Part shown: positions 46,811 to 56,936 of the stretch, one piece after another | How positions within the stretch are numbered: position 1 is the stretch's first letter | How the letters are laid out: every line of letters begins with the position of its first letter | Assembly: GCA_022453515.1 (NCBI GenBank) | Contig: JAJNNY010000003.1 | Coordinates: 868,001 to 932,000, forward strand | Source: Astrocystis sublimbata | Taxonomy: Eukaryota > Ascomycota > Sordariomycetes > Xylariales > Xylariaceae | Direction: 5' to 3' | Length of the DNA: 64,000 nucleotides | The notes under the pieces: model-generated | The model's input: the letters and a program-made list of their open reading frames with translations, nothing else | Databases searched by the model: none | What the model was told of the DNA's origin: nothing | Translations under genes and position numbers: made by a program

Positions 46811-49087
46811 GAGAACAACGCCGCACTTTGACTGCTTGTTGAGGTTGGACAGAGGATGAATACATAAGTAGCTACTCGCAGTATTATGCGAAAAATAGAC
46901 GCTTCGGACGACATGTATGATATATCCCGTAACAACTTTCTAACTTGCTCTTGCGTGCTGGTGCATTGTGATATTATTAAGACCCTGCACCTAGACTATC
47001 CGAATCCGAATCCGACACCGCAACTTCACTCTTAGTTTGCTTGCCTATTAATAATGTTTACTTTATATTCGTTGTAACGGAACAGGTAATATGCTGAACT
47101 ACCAAAGGTCTAGCTATAGGCCTGCAGCTCGGTACCACTACACTATCAAGAGGTAAAACGTTATCAACACGGAGATTTGGTCGTCTGCAGCCACTTGTAT
47201 ACAGAACCGTGACAATTGTGTCGTGTGTTTCGAGTATGAGAGCTCAAGGTTCTAAACTCACTATGATTCGGAGCGTTGTCACTTGTTAGATCATATGCAA
47301 CAAGATGTCCTCGACGACTTCTCGTGGTAGTTAAGAGTATTGCTCTAATGAACATGACGTATCATTCATGTGAGAGGAAGTAAAAAGGAAAGTGGCCCGG
47401 AGTGGCACAAACAATATCGGTACGATGAATAAGCAGCGTCCGCCTCTTCATGTAACGTTTGGATCAAGGGCAGAGGCAGATGCAGGCCGACAAATAGTCG
47501 CCCCATGCGGCCGCTGCCGTATGATTCCTAGCCACCTCACGAGCTCGCAAGGCCGAGGAGGCACTTTTTCACCAGACTCCTAACCGCTGATGTTCGAACC
47601 ACCCACCACCGAGAACCCACATTCCACCCTGCGTCCAGCCATTACATCTGTCTGGTACAATAGATTTTGGTTCCGATGACAATGTGAGATGTTTGGTGGA
47701 TTCCGTGATGCGGAGAGAGGCATCGAGTGCTCCAATCATCTAATACGTTACATGTCAACATGCATAGAATTGAACAGATGTTATTCCATATTATTGTAGT
47801 AGCGAACCATAGAGCTCGAGGAACAGTAATCATTGGTACACCTGTTCTGGAGGCGACCAGTCGAGAGTTAACTTTTCACATGTAGATTCAGCGCCTCCTG
47901 TGGAGTACGTGACAGTTGATGTAATGACTAAATCCCATTGCGCTGATGCTTGTTCGAGGCAACCATATATTGGACACGCATAATATAGTTATTAGTATGG
48001 TCATAAAAACATATGGGAGTGCTCGTTGTCTTGGTTGAGAGAGAAGTACTGTCCGGGTCAAGGGATAACTTTTCACTACGGATGAAGCATTTTCCGGATC
48101 AAGGGATAACTTTTCACTGACGGATGAAGCATTTTGCAGGTTGCTGCTGCCTAAACTACACTTAACCCCTCTCATTGCCGATGCGTCAATGTTCGTGAGA
48201 CCTATAGCTATTGTATTATCATTCTTGGACGATACAGTATGGACTCACCGACCAGTCTATTTGACAGGGGCTCGAGAGCTAATCACGCCAACACCCATTG
48301 AAGGTTTGCGGCGCTGATATGCAGAACATTGCCAACGTATACTCGACCTTCCGTAATCGACCCCGGTATCATATGAAATGGAAGGTTGACTTTAAGGCAT
48401 CCATGGCATGCCCCAGGTGTTGCTTTATGCCATATTGGTTCCCGGGGGATTACTAAGTACTCAAGTTTGTTGGCAGCCCGGCCTTCCTTTTTCATTCATA
48501 GTTCGACGCCAATCTCGGCAAACGTCCCCGATAATGGTTGCGTTGCCGTTAATTGCCCATAGGGCAGAATGTTCGGTCGAGAGAAGTTTGAACAGTATTG
48601 GGTTTCTACTTATTTACTACTGTATTCTCTGCATGTTATCCAGGGCGCGTCTTGGCGGTTTAACAACCGCAGTCATTTAGGCCGACTTGATTGTGAAGTC
48701 AAGAGTCGCAGTTTTGGTTCTATGTTAAAGCCTTAAAAAAGAGGGTCAGTAATTCCTCGTATTGAAACTTCTTTCTGAGTACCAGATGTTGAGGCGCGTT
48801 ATTGGTCAACGTTGAATGTAGGTTGTAATCACCCGAGTATGCGGCGGCACAGAATGATGCTGTGCCTCTCACCAACAGCTGTGCCTAGTCAACATACCGC
48901 AACCATCGGCAATGGCTTTGAAGATGACTGTATGAGTCGCTTCAGTCGAACTTCGGATGCTTTTTAGTCATGGCCACAATTCACGTAGCTAAGATAAATA
49001 ACCCTCGCTGGTCCTTCATTCTTCCACCTGCTTCATCACCATCTTCACTCTCATCACTTCTCTCATCCGTCCTCGCAAGCTTTCACG
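46811..49087. other. Intergenic, no gene supported
   Basis: AT-rich non-coding sequence with one short tandem duplication (48053-48135). GATAAATA at 48993-49000, about 90 bases before the ATG of the secreted protein gene, could serve as a TATA element. No coding frame is convincing. Confidence 0.45.
48053..48135. repeat. Tandem duplication of a 41-42 base unit
   Basis: The segment 48053-48093 is repeated directly as 48094-48135 with two differences (GGGTCAAGG/GGATCAAGG and one inserted G). The core CAAGGGATAACTTTTCACT is identical in both. It lies in non-coding sequence. Confidence 0.9.
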
Positions 49088-49725
49088 ATGCTGTTCGCCA
49101 ACCTCCTTGTCCCCGCCGCCTTCGCCGTGGTAGCGCAGGCCATCAACCCGATCAACCATTACCCTGGCCCGGACGAGTTTCTGAAAGTCGGAGATGTGTT
49201 CGTCTATGAATTCGAGCCCGACCTCACGCGCGGAGATGACACTTTCGAGGCCATCATTTCCTGCAACCTCGTGGACCCGATTGTGGTCCACGAAGGCTCC
49301 GGCAGCATTTTCGATCCCCCAGTGCTGTATGTAATTATCAATTGGGCACCCCCTTTGAGCAAATTTTCAGAGGCACGACTCTATCGGGCATCTATGCTCT
49401 TGAGAGCTCTGAAAGTTTGTTCATCGTGAACGCCTGCTTTACTCTACTCTACTCTAAACTGCAGTTACTAACGTCAGGTGCTGAAGTGACTACAAGGGAG
49501 ATTCTGAAACAATTGATCGTATGTGGCCTTCCAATCCGTACCTCGTGTCTTGTACTAATCGCTTTGGAAATCCATCTAGCCGCTGTCAAGTACTCGAGCG
49601 GCAACGTGACCTGGAACGTCCAGCCCATCGATGGCCGAGTGGGCGCGGAGTGGTATTACAGGTTCGCCTTCTCACTCTCGCGAGAAGCCACCGAATTCCA
49701 TCCCGTCTTCCATATCGAGAATTAA
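49088..49725 (+). CDS. Small secreted protein, possibly with a Kre9/Knh1-like Ig fold
   Basis: Three exons, 49088-49326, 49487-49518 and 49580-49725; 138 residues. Residues 1-18 form a clear signal peptide (MLFANLLVPAAFAVVAQA). The mature part starts INPINHYPGPDEFLKVGDVF and has a single cysteine (Cys59). It contains KYSSGNVTWNV (94-104) and WYYRFAFSLS (115-124), the pattern of the N-terminal domain of fungal Kre9/Knh1-like cell-wall proteins, though without their usual Ser/Thr-rich, GPI-anchored tail. The assignment is therefore tentative. The acceptor before exon 2 is AAG; choosing the earlier CAG gives a stop two codons later. Intron 1 aligns with the introner-like family, and the AAG falls exactly where those elements end, which supports the model. 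Confidence 0.72.
49327..49486 (+). mobile_element. Introner-like element, copy 4 (divergent; intron 1 of the secreted protein gene)
   Basis: A 160-base intron (GTATGT to CTGAAG). It shares GCATCTATGCTC with the other copies at the equivalent offset, and the branch-to-acceptor stretch TTACTAAC..CAGG..TG.AG with copy 3. Arms at 49364-49375 and 49395-49406 still pair, with one mismatch when G-U pairs are allowed. It is more diverged than copies 1-3, so it is probably an older insertion. Confidence 0.68.
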
Positions 49726-50824
49726 AGGCAGCAGGAGGAGCAGCCATGTCCAGGCAGCCCACGACGGCCTGTGCGATACGAAAGCGGAGGAGAAAAGGAA
49801 GAATGCCTGATTACAACTTGGAGGAAAGAGGCGATAAGAAGTGAATGGAAATGGACATCACAACTTGCAGTGTACATAGACACCCTCGTTGCTGAGAGCT
49901 TTTGTCGTGTTTGGCATTAGCACTTCTGACGAGTAATGAAGCTGTTGATTCCGCGATCGTGTGTTCCAAATTGTCTAGTGACTTCGGGTATCCTATGTCT
50001 AATGTAATTAATTGAACCGTTGTACGTGAGGCATAGGTACGTCAACGACCACGGTTTGGGGAAGACACTTGGGCTCGGTTATTTCTCAGGCTCTGAACTC
50101 CTAAATGGGTTGAGAGTGTCTACATCTACTCTGGGATTCGTAGAGTAACCCTGCTTATTGTATAAACTGGAACGAGCCCCAAGTCCAGATATGCATCTAG
50201 CTGAGAAGCTAGAGTGACGGAAGACTTTCTGGACAAAGCCCAACAAATGTTGCGACGTATGAGACCATCGATGGCTGGAGTTGGAGGGGTTGATCTCGTC
50301 AGCCTATTGCTACAGTAAAAAGGTTGACATGTGTCATGTTGCATCATATTTTCAAACTTAGCGTGAGGCTTTCACTAACACCCATCCATACCTTCTATAT
50401 GGTAATCATAGAACCTTAGTTTGAATCAACTAGTTATGTCTAAGCGCAGTGTCACCAAAACTTAGATTCCATGTAGGTAGGTAGCTTCTGCATATAGCAA
50501 GCACTGATGTATGGGAGATTGACTAAATGTGTCCAAAAGTAGAACCGCACCTTACGTGAATGTTAATGCCAATACGGATGATGTCCTATAACTCTGGCCT
50601 GCGCGTATCCCAAACACGAACCTGAAATAGGCAGGCCGTAGATCCTGAAAGTATTGTATATCGATTAAACTCCTCATTTCATAAGTAGAATACAGACGCT
50701 GTTGCATCGAATGGTATCTTGAATGGGTACTCGCAATTTATCCTAATCGTCGCGTCGTAAGATTGTGCGTGTCGTAAACCGACGTCGCAATTGTGCTTAG
50801 ATCATTAATACCGGATCAAAAAAC
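49726..50824. other. Convergent intergenic region
   Basis: Between the 3' ends of the small secreted protein gene and the PPxY membrane protein gene. TAGGTAGGTAGC occurs at 50475-50486. No gene is supported. Confidence 0.45.
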
Positions 50825-51628
50825 TCATGATGATGGTAAGACTGCATTGGGCGGGGGCCTCGGCTCGTCTACTGTCGGTGTGGTGGTAGCAGGACCGCTT
50901 GTCGTTGCTGTCGTTGCTGCCGTCGTGGTCGTGTTGTTCGTGACATCGCCTCTCGACTCCTCACTTGTGCCTGTGGCGTTGCCATCAACACCCGACGTTG
51001 TATTCGAAGTACCTTCTCTCCTCGATTCCTCGTTCGATCGACTAGTGTCGCCAGAACTTTGGCTCGTTGTCGCGTTGCTGGAATTGCCCCTCCTCATCTC
51101 GTCGCTCAATCTCGTGCCATCCCCAACACCACTACTCGTCCCCGCGGCCTGCCCAAGATTTGAATCGGGATCCTCGCCAGAGTATACTGGCGGAGTGCGA
51201 CCCATGCCAGCTCCAGCCGTAGCTTGCGAATACGTCATCAATTCCACATGCTCGGTGCCGGTCACCGAGGGCGGCTTCGGCGCACTCGGCGTGTACGCAG
51301 GCGGTGCTTCGCCGAGTTCGTTGAGCCCTTCTTCCCTACTCCCGACGCCGAATCCCAAGCGCCGCGACCTCCCCCGCCTCCCGGCTCTGTCGCCGCCGAC
51401 GATAATCACCCCATTCGGTCCGCGTTCACCTTGCGCGCGCCCCTCCTCGAGCTGGCGCTGGTATTCGGGGTCCGCGGCTAACCTGGCCAGACGCGACTTC
51501 TTCTTTTTATATCTAAAGCAGGTGATGACGGCGACAACGACGCCGAAGACGAGGATGGGGATTAGTACGTAGGCGAATGGGTTCTGGTGGCCCCCGCCGT
51601 TGTCTGAGTCGTCGTCGAACTGGGCCAT
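50825..51628 (-). CDS. Single-pass membrane protein with two PPxY motifs
   Basis: Single exon, 267 residues. A short acidic N-terminus (MAQFDDDSDNGG) is followed by one transmembrane segment at about 18-38 (FAYVLIPILVFGVVVAVITC) and a stop-transfer RYKKKK. This suggests the N-terminus outside and a long cytosolic tail. The tail carries a DPEYQRQLEEGR helix, PPAY at 109-112 and PPVY at 146-149; PPxY motifs bind WW domains, as in Rsp5/Nedd4 ubiquitin ligases. From about 155 on it is Ser/Thr/Asn-rich, with repeated TSEESR-like units and a long Thr/Ala stretch. Fungal proteins of this shape are common and uncharacterised. An adaptor role for Rsp5 at the plasma membrane or endosome is inference. 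An antisense open frame over the same DNA reflects its biased composition. Confidence 0.72.
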   Translation of the reverse strand: MAQFDDDSDNGGGHQNPFAYVLIPILVFGVVVAVITCFRYKKKKSRLARLAADPEYQRQLEEGRAQGERGPNGVIIVGGDRAGRRGRSRRLGFGVGSREEGLNELGEAPPAYTPSAPKPPSVTGTEHVELMTYSQATAGAGMGRTPPVYSGEDPDSNLGQAAGTSSGVGDGTRLSDEMRRGNSSNATTSQSSGDTSRSNEESRREGTSNTTSGVDGNATGTSEESRGDVTNNTTTTAATTATTSGPATTTPTVDEPRPPPNAVLPSS

Positions 51629-53253
51629 TTCCGATATCCCTGCTCAGTGTTGTGTTGTGTTCTTATTGTCTTCCGATTTTCCACTCATATAGAGTTCATC
51701 TCTCTGTGTTTGTTTTTATGCGACTTCAGCCGTGTGTTTTAATTGTTGCTCGTGGCGCAATGCCGAAAGGCTTCGGCGTCAGATCCGAGCGCCCACGCCC
51801 CCTAAGCGGGCTCGATGGGAATCCGTTGAAGGATTAGTTTTCGTCGGTAACAGCTGATCCTGCCCGTCTCGAGATCTTTCCGAGTGTTTCGCAGCTAATG
51901 GTGTGTTTGGTATCTCACAAGCACGATGTCCATTCACCATGCACCGAGTGGTCTAGGACAAGATGAGTATGCTCAGCAAAGAGGATATCACTGGCCTGAT
52001 AGGGTTCCAGACGATTACGTTTCCTCCGGTTTCCGTAGGCAACTATTAGGATATAATATATATAACAGATGGTACGATTGTGAATCTCAATCAATTGACG
52101 AGAACTGTAAAGAAACCAGGAGAGTAGTAGTGACAGTTGGAAGAGGCTGGGTTAAGAAGGAAGTCCTACTCTGCACTATTTCCGAACTAGATGGAATCCT
52201 AGATCATCGTCAGCATCTGTACCCCGGTAGTCTGGTGGCGGTGCTACTTACCCTTGTACTGAGGATGTAGTGCAGATTACTAGGTAAAGTAGGTACCTAA
52301 GATACTAAGGTAGACAGACAATACACATACTTGTTCAATCGCAACTGTAGGAGGGCGGTTTTAGAGGGGTAATTCCAAATCGCGAGTTCTGCACGAACTA
52401 ATTTCCTTCATTTTGCGGGCAAAGAGCTCGCCGAGAGGACGCGGCATAAATCGAGACAGGCACTGAGAGAGCACAAAGTGATCTCTCGATGTGGGCAATG
52501 TGCTACAGTGTAGTACATACATTGGTGGCAGGTGATGGGGGGTTTCGTCATTGTACTTCCAATTAGTGATCGCCGGTTGGCGGACGGAGCGGATGGAGTG
52601 CACCCAACAGAATAGGCTACGAACAAGGGACCTCCAAGGGTCTAGGGGGGACATGACGAGCCGGAATGCGCGGCATCCACTGCATTTGGCTATCTCAACT
52701 GAGGCTAGAGCATCTAGGGGAAGTGTCTTCTAAATGGTTTTTGGAATCTTTACTTAGGCAGCCTGTAGGCCTACCTATTTTCTTCGTTTCTGAAACTGAA
52801 TCAATTTGCTGCAGGAACCTAAGATTAGGTTAGGTACCTAGGTACTTAACACTGGAACTGGAGTCGTTACATCGAGTAATCCAAGGAGGCTGGAAAGCTG
52901 TTAGGTTTGCATGCTGTAGCGCAATACCTGAGCTAAAAGCTTGTTTGTTCCTACTACCTAGACGGGCTCGACGGGCTAGGAACTTCCTAGCCACAGTAAA
53001 GCCACGTTCATGGGAGAGCAGAGCCCCCACCTTTTACCAAGGAGTGTTGCTGGGCGTTTGCCAATACTGTACATCTTCAACTTCCTCCCGCAACAGCATA
53101 GACCGCATCACTATTGCGATCTTCAGGAACCAATTAGAACAATATATCAGCATACCTGTGCTGTGTACGAGACAAAAAATAACTCTCTCTCATTGCAAAG
53201 GTCATTCATAATTGCTATTCCATCCCACCCCAGACGCCCCTGCGTTGGTGACA
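51629..53253. other. Intergenic, no confident gene
   Basis: A 114-codon frame (51926-52270, plus) exists but has no recognisable content. Sequences of the TAGGTACC type cluster at 52285-52310 and 52828-52848. TFB5's upstream region is at the right end. Confidence 0.45.
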
Positions 53254-53628
53254 ATGGTACGCGCAATCAAAGGTATCTATCTCTGAGTTAGTCCATCACG
53301 CCTACCGGCTAGCCTAGACGAAGGGATTCTAACTTGATCTATCTTGCTTGATAGGCACGTTGGTGGAATGCGATCCATCTATCAAGTCCATCATTGTCAA
53401 CATCGATAAGGACAATAATGAATACATCATCGAGGATCTCGACGATTCGCACCTCTTGATCAAGGATGTCATGGTTGCGCAGCTCAAGGCCAGGCTAGAA
53501 GAAGTACGTGCCTGGATCGCTTTCAACTTATGGACGCTCTCATATCCGGCAGCGGCTGACTTCATGCATAGAAACTGAAAGAGAACGTACCTTTTGTGGA
53601 GGATGAGTCGGGCTCTGACCAACAGTAG
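53254..53628 (+). CDS. TFB5: TFIIH subunit Tfb5 (TTDA/GTF2H5)
   Basis: Three exons, 53254-53272, 53355-53503 and 53572-53628; 74 residues, within the family's usual 65-80. The protein starts MVRAIKGTLVECDPSIKSI, the conserved opening of Tfb5. It continues with a strand-rich middle (IVNIDKDNNEYIIEDLDDSHLLI) and one helix (VMVAQLKARLEEKLKENV), then a short acidic tail. Tfb5 stabilises TFIIH by binding Tfb2 and is needed for nucleotide excision repair. The first exon holds only 19 bases, so the gene is easily missed; the ATG at 53254 is fixed by the conserved MVRA. Its 3' end faces that of the isomerase gene, 259 bases away. Confidence 0.93.
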
Positions 53629-53887
53629 ACGACGAGGTCATATTACCAAATCTATCGCAGTACAATCACATCTCATCCTCATCGAAGAATTCTCTCTGAA
53701 GGAGTACAGGCGAGGTCGGACAGATCTGGAAGGAATGATGCCGACCGACACATTATGAGTGCGATCGAGCGAACATACCTCACTGTTATACGGGCAACTT
53801 GTTGCACCACTATGAAAGACTGCTATATGCTCAAGATGCTACTAATACACAAGACTTTTATGACGCCATGCGATCCATGTCCAGTGC

Positions 53888-54849
53888 TTACAATTTTTCG
53901 AATCGTGGTTTAGTTTTCTTGAGACCTGAGAGCATGGCGGCCTTCAAATCGTTTGATTGGAGCATGGCGGCATTCCAAACCGCCGTGTAGCGGAGACCTG
54001 GCTTTTCTATCAGCAAGCATACGAATCACGCGTCGGACTAGTCAACCCACCATCTTCCACGGAGTGATCTCTAGAATAATTCAAAATCTCCTTGGTGCCT
54101 TGTACGGCCACAGGGCTCTTGGAAGCTACGAGGGTTGCCAATTCCGTAGCAGCATCAATAGCGTGAGCCTTGCTCTCCAACACTCGGCTCACAAACCCCA
54201 CTGCAAGCGCTTCATTGGCGTCAAAGAAGCGGGCAGACAGACATACGTCTTTAACCCACGAGTGGTTGCCGACAATTTTGGGCAGGCGGCTCAGCGTACC
54301 GATATCTGCCGCCATTCCGATGTCGACCTCTTTAACGGAGAATTTGGCGTCTTGAGAGCAGATCCTAATGTCGGCGCAGCAGGACAAATCTATAGCAAGA
54401 CCAATGGATATACCGTGCATCACCACAATAACAGCTGTGATATTTTAAGTACATAGTGGCAGGATGGGACATGAACATATACGAGAATTAAACGTACGTT
54501 TCTCACACTTCTCAATCGCCGTGATACTATCCTGGAATTCGTAAATACTCCGTTTCACACGGGTTGCATATCGTGAGCCGTCCGACGTTGCGTCTGGTGA
54601 GAAGATCGGCCCTTGACTTGCGGCGTTCACATCGAGACCGGATGTGAATGCCCTGTCGCCTACCGCCGAGAAGATGATTGCACGTACGTTGGGATCGTAC
54701 GATAGCTTTCGGAAGATCTGACCCAGTTCAATCCACATATCCTGGATGAAGGCATTTAGCTTCTCGGGTCGGTTCGTCTCGACGTGTGTCACATACTCGG
54801 CCGGGGACGAGATGAGGAAGTGCTTATAATCATTCATTGCGGCCGCCAT
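53888..54849 (-). CDS. Delta(3,5)-delta(2,4)-dienoyl-CoA isomerase (crotonase family)
   Basis: Three exons, 54849-54498, 54434-54051 and 53997-53888; 281 residues. The enzyme moves double bonds in 3,5-dienoyl-CoA during beta-oxidation of unsaturated fatty acids. The crotonase fold is shown by RPEKLNAF (27-34), the oxyanion-hole FTSGLDV (68-74) and HGISIGLAIDL (124-134). The acidic residues specific to dienoyl-CoA isomerases, Asp133, Glu153 and Asp161 (in KEVDIGMAADIGTL), are all present, which separates it from simple enoyl-CoA hydratases. The C-terminus is PRFEKL; EKL is not a standard peroxisomal PTS1, and no clear mitochondrial presequence is seen, so location is open. The start at 54849 has an alternative in-frame ATG 12 bases downstream. 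It is divergent from UTP15. Confidence 0.9.
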
Positions 54850-55319
54850 ATTGAAATAATCCAGATCATGCAGTCGAATATGAAGTATTAATAGATTCTG
54901 GCGTTGTCGCGGCTTTCGTTGAGAAGCGACCAGAAGTTCGGTCGCTCACTTACATACAAGCTGACGTGATGTTGATTGGGTTCAACTTGTTGTCCCTTCA
55001 ATTGATCTGGTTGAGCCGAGGTTCGCTCAGAAGACCCTTGATCCACTTAAGAGCTTCAATGTTACAGGGTTGGGTTAGTGGCCGAGGCGATTCCACATGT
55101 ACCTCTGTACTTAATCGATAGGAAACTTGTGTACCTTATCAGTCTATCAGTTGGGAGCATCCCGGCAACCGCTAGTCCCCTTAGCGCAAAAGACAGTAGT
55201 GGGGCTAGCTATGAGAGTTCCCAGCAAAAAAAAAAAAAACCTAGGGATACCAGCAACCGTCGAAGCAATGGAATAACACCACACCATTTCTTCGCTGCCA
55301 ACAACACCAATTGACCAAG
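54850..55319. promoter_or_regulatory. Shared upstream region of the isomerase and UTP15 genes
   Basis: The two start codons (54849 minus, 55320 plus) are 470 bases apart and divergent. A run of 13 adenines lies at 55227-55239. Such poly(dA) tracts often mark nucleosome-depleted fungal promoters. No TATA box is clear. Confidence 0.5.
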
Positions 55320-56936
55320 ATGGCGGCCGAGGTGGCACCTCTGCAACAGCTGAAGCTGCCCACGGGCCCTTCGGTAGTGACGGCAGAGCAGAAATACTGG
55401 CGGACCTTCAAGAACCAGCTCGTCATCCCGACTCCGACCGAAGTCCCCGTCACGCACATCACCGCGCCCAGCGCCCACGCCGGCGCAGGTCTCACGAGCG
55501 ATAACAACGACTTCTTCGCTGTCACCGCCGGCCCGCGCGTGCAGATATACTCGATACGGACCAGGAAGCTGGTCAAGACCATATCGCGCTTCAGCGACAA
55601 TGCCCGCAGTGGTGAGATCCGCCGCGACGGCCGCATCATCGTCGCGGGCGAGGACACGGGCAAGATACAGGTCTTCGACGTCAAGTCGCGAGCCATTCTC
55701 AAGACATGGGATCAACACAAGCAGCCCGTCTGGACCACCAAGTTCTCACCCACCGACCTGACCACCCTCATGAGCGCGAGCGACGACCGCACCGTGAGGC
55801 TCTGGGACCTGCCCAGCTCCGAGAGCTCCTCTGTCTTCATCGGCCACTCTGACTACGTCCGCTCAGGTGCCTTCATACCGGGGACAATGAGTAATCTGCT
55901 GGTCAGTGGTAGTTACGATAACACGGTGCGACTCTGGGACCCGCGAACACCCACCTCGTCTTCCTCGGTCATGGTATTCAAGCACCATGCGCCTATCGAG
56001 GATGTCCTTCCTCTCGCCTCAGGCACAACTGTTCTCGCCTCGTCGGGAAATCAGATATCGGTTCTGGACTTGGTTGCCGCCAAGCCTCGCCACGTCATCA
56101 CCAACCATCAAAAGACCGTCACCTCTCTCAGCGTCGCCTCCAATGGTCGCCGTGTCGTATCTGGTTCTCTTGACGGCCACATCAAGATCTACGAGACTAC
56201 AGGCTGGAATGTCGTCGCTGGCGCCAAATACCCATCTCCCATTCTTGCCGTGCAAGTTATCTCGGCAGGCGCCAACGACGATGATCGACATCTGGCCGTG
56301 GGTATGCAATCCGGCGTGCTATCGTTGCGCACACGTCTCACGGGCTCGGAAGCGGCGCGCGAACGTGAGCGTGAGAAGGAAATGGAGGCGCTACTCGCTG
56401 GCAACATCGACACCCACGACAAAGCAAAGAACAAGCGGAAAAGGCATGCCGCGGCTACCAAGCGCATGGAAATGGTGGGCGAAAATGTCGAGGTGGTGAT
56501 AGCGAACGACCTCTCGCGCCCGACGCGCGAACAGCCCTGGCAGAAGGATCTACGGCACGGCAAATTCAGATCCGCTTTGGATCGTGTTCTTGACAAGCAA
56601 GCGAAAGACCACAGTCCCTTGATAGTTCTGACGGTTCTCGTTGCGTTGCGTCATCGCAGTGCCCTGCGCGACGCCCTCGAGGGCCGTGACGAGATCACAG
56701 TCCAGCCAATCCTTAGATGGGTGCAGCTGCACATAGTCGACCCACGATATGTGTCTATATGTACCGATGTGGTGACGCATTTACTGAACTTATACGCCGA
56801 GTTTACAGACGACAGTAAGGAGCTTGCAGGGGCGTTCAGGAGTCTCTCGCGCCGTGTTAATGTCGAGGTCGAGAGATCTCAAGTGGCGGTCCTAACCAGC
56901 GGAATGCTGGACAGCCTTCTCGCCGGTGTCAATTAG
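55320..56936 (+). CDS. UTP15: Utp15, WD40 component of the small-subunit processome (t-UTP/UTP-A)
   Basis: Single exon, 538 residues from the ATG at 55320. Utp15 belongs to the UTP-A complex that binds the 5' external spacer of nascent pre-rRNA with U3 snoRNP in the nucleolus and supports rRNA transcription. The N-terminus (LQQLKLPTGPSVVTAEQKYW) matches the family. Residues about 40-345 hold about seven WD40 repeats with clear closing dipeptides, for example MSASDDRTVRLWD, VSGSYDNTVRLWD and VSGSLDGHIKIYE. A basic linker (KAKNKRKRHAAATKR, about 365-380) leads to the C-terminal UTP15 helical domain (about 395-530), with DRVLDKQAKDHSPLIVLTVLV and ALEGRDEITVQPILRW. The length fits the family. Confidence 0.95.
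   Translation: MAAEVAPLQQLKLPTGPSVVTAEQKYWRTFKNQLVIPTPTEVPVTHITAPSAHAGAGLTSDNNDFFAVTAGPRVQIYSIRTRKLVKTISRFSDNARSGEIRRDGRIIVAGEDTGKIQVFDVKSRAILKTWDQHKQPVWTTKFSPTDLTTLMSASDDRTVRLWDLPSSESSSVFIGHSDYVRSGAFIPGTMSNLLVSGSYDNTVRLWDPRTPTSSSSVMVFKHHAPIEDVLPLASGTTVLASSGNQISVLDLVAAKPRHVITNHQKTVTSLSVASNGRRVVSGSLDGHIKIYETTGWNVVAGAKYPSPILAVQVISAGANDDDRHLAVGMQSGVLSLRTRLTGSEAAREREREKEMEALLAGNIDTHDKAKNKRKRHAAATKRMEMVGENVEVVIANDLSRPTREQPWQKDLRHGKFRSALDRVLDKQAKDHSPLIVLTVLVALRHRSALRDALEGRDEITVQPILRWVQLHIVDPRYVSICTDVVTHLLNLYAEFTDDSKELAGAFRSLSRRVNVEVERSQVAVLTSGMLDSLLAGVN

Noticed and set aside
50793..51572. A 259-codon open frame on the plus strand
   Set aside because: It lies antisense to the PPxY membrane protein gene. 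It is Ser/Val/Pro low complexity produced by the complementary strand's Thr/Ser/Gly-rich coding bias, with no domain; the minus-strand frame has a sensible membrane segment and motifs.
51926..52270. A 114-codon plus-strand frame starting MSIHHAPSGLGQ
   Set aside because: No signal peptide, domain, splice partner or codon character of a fungal gene, and its length can occur by chance. Left out, though RNA-seq could overturn this.
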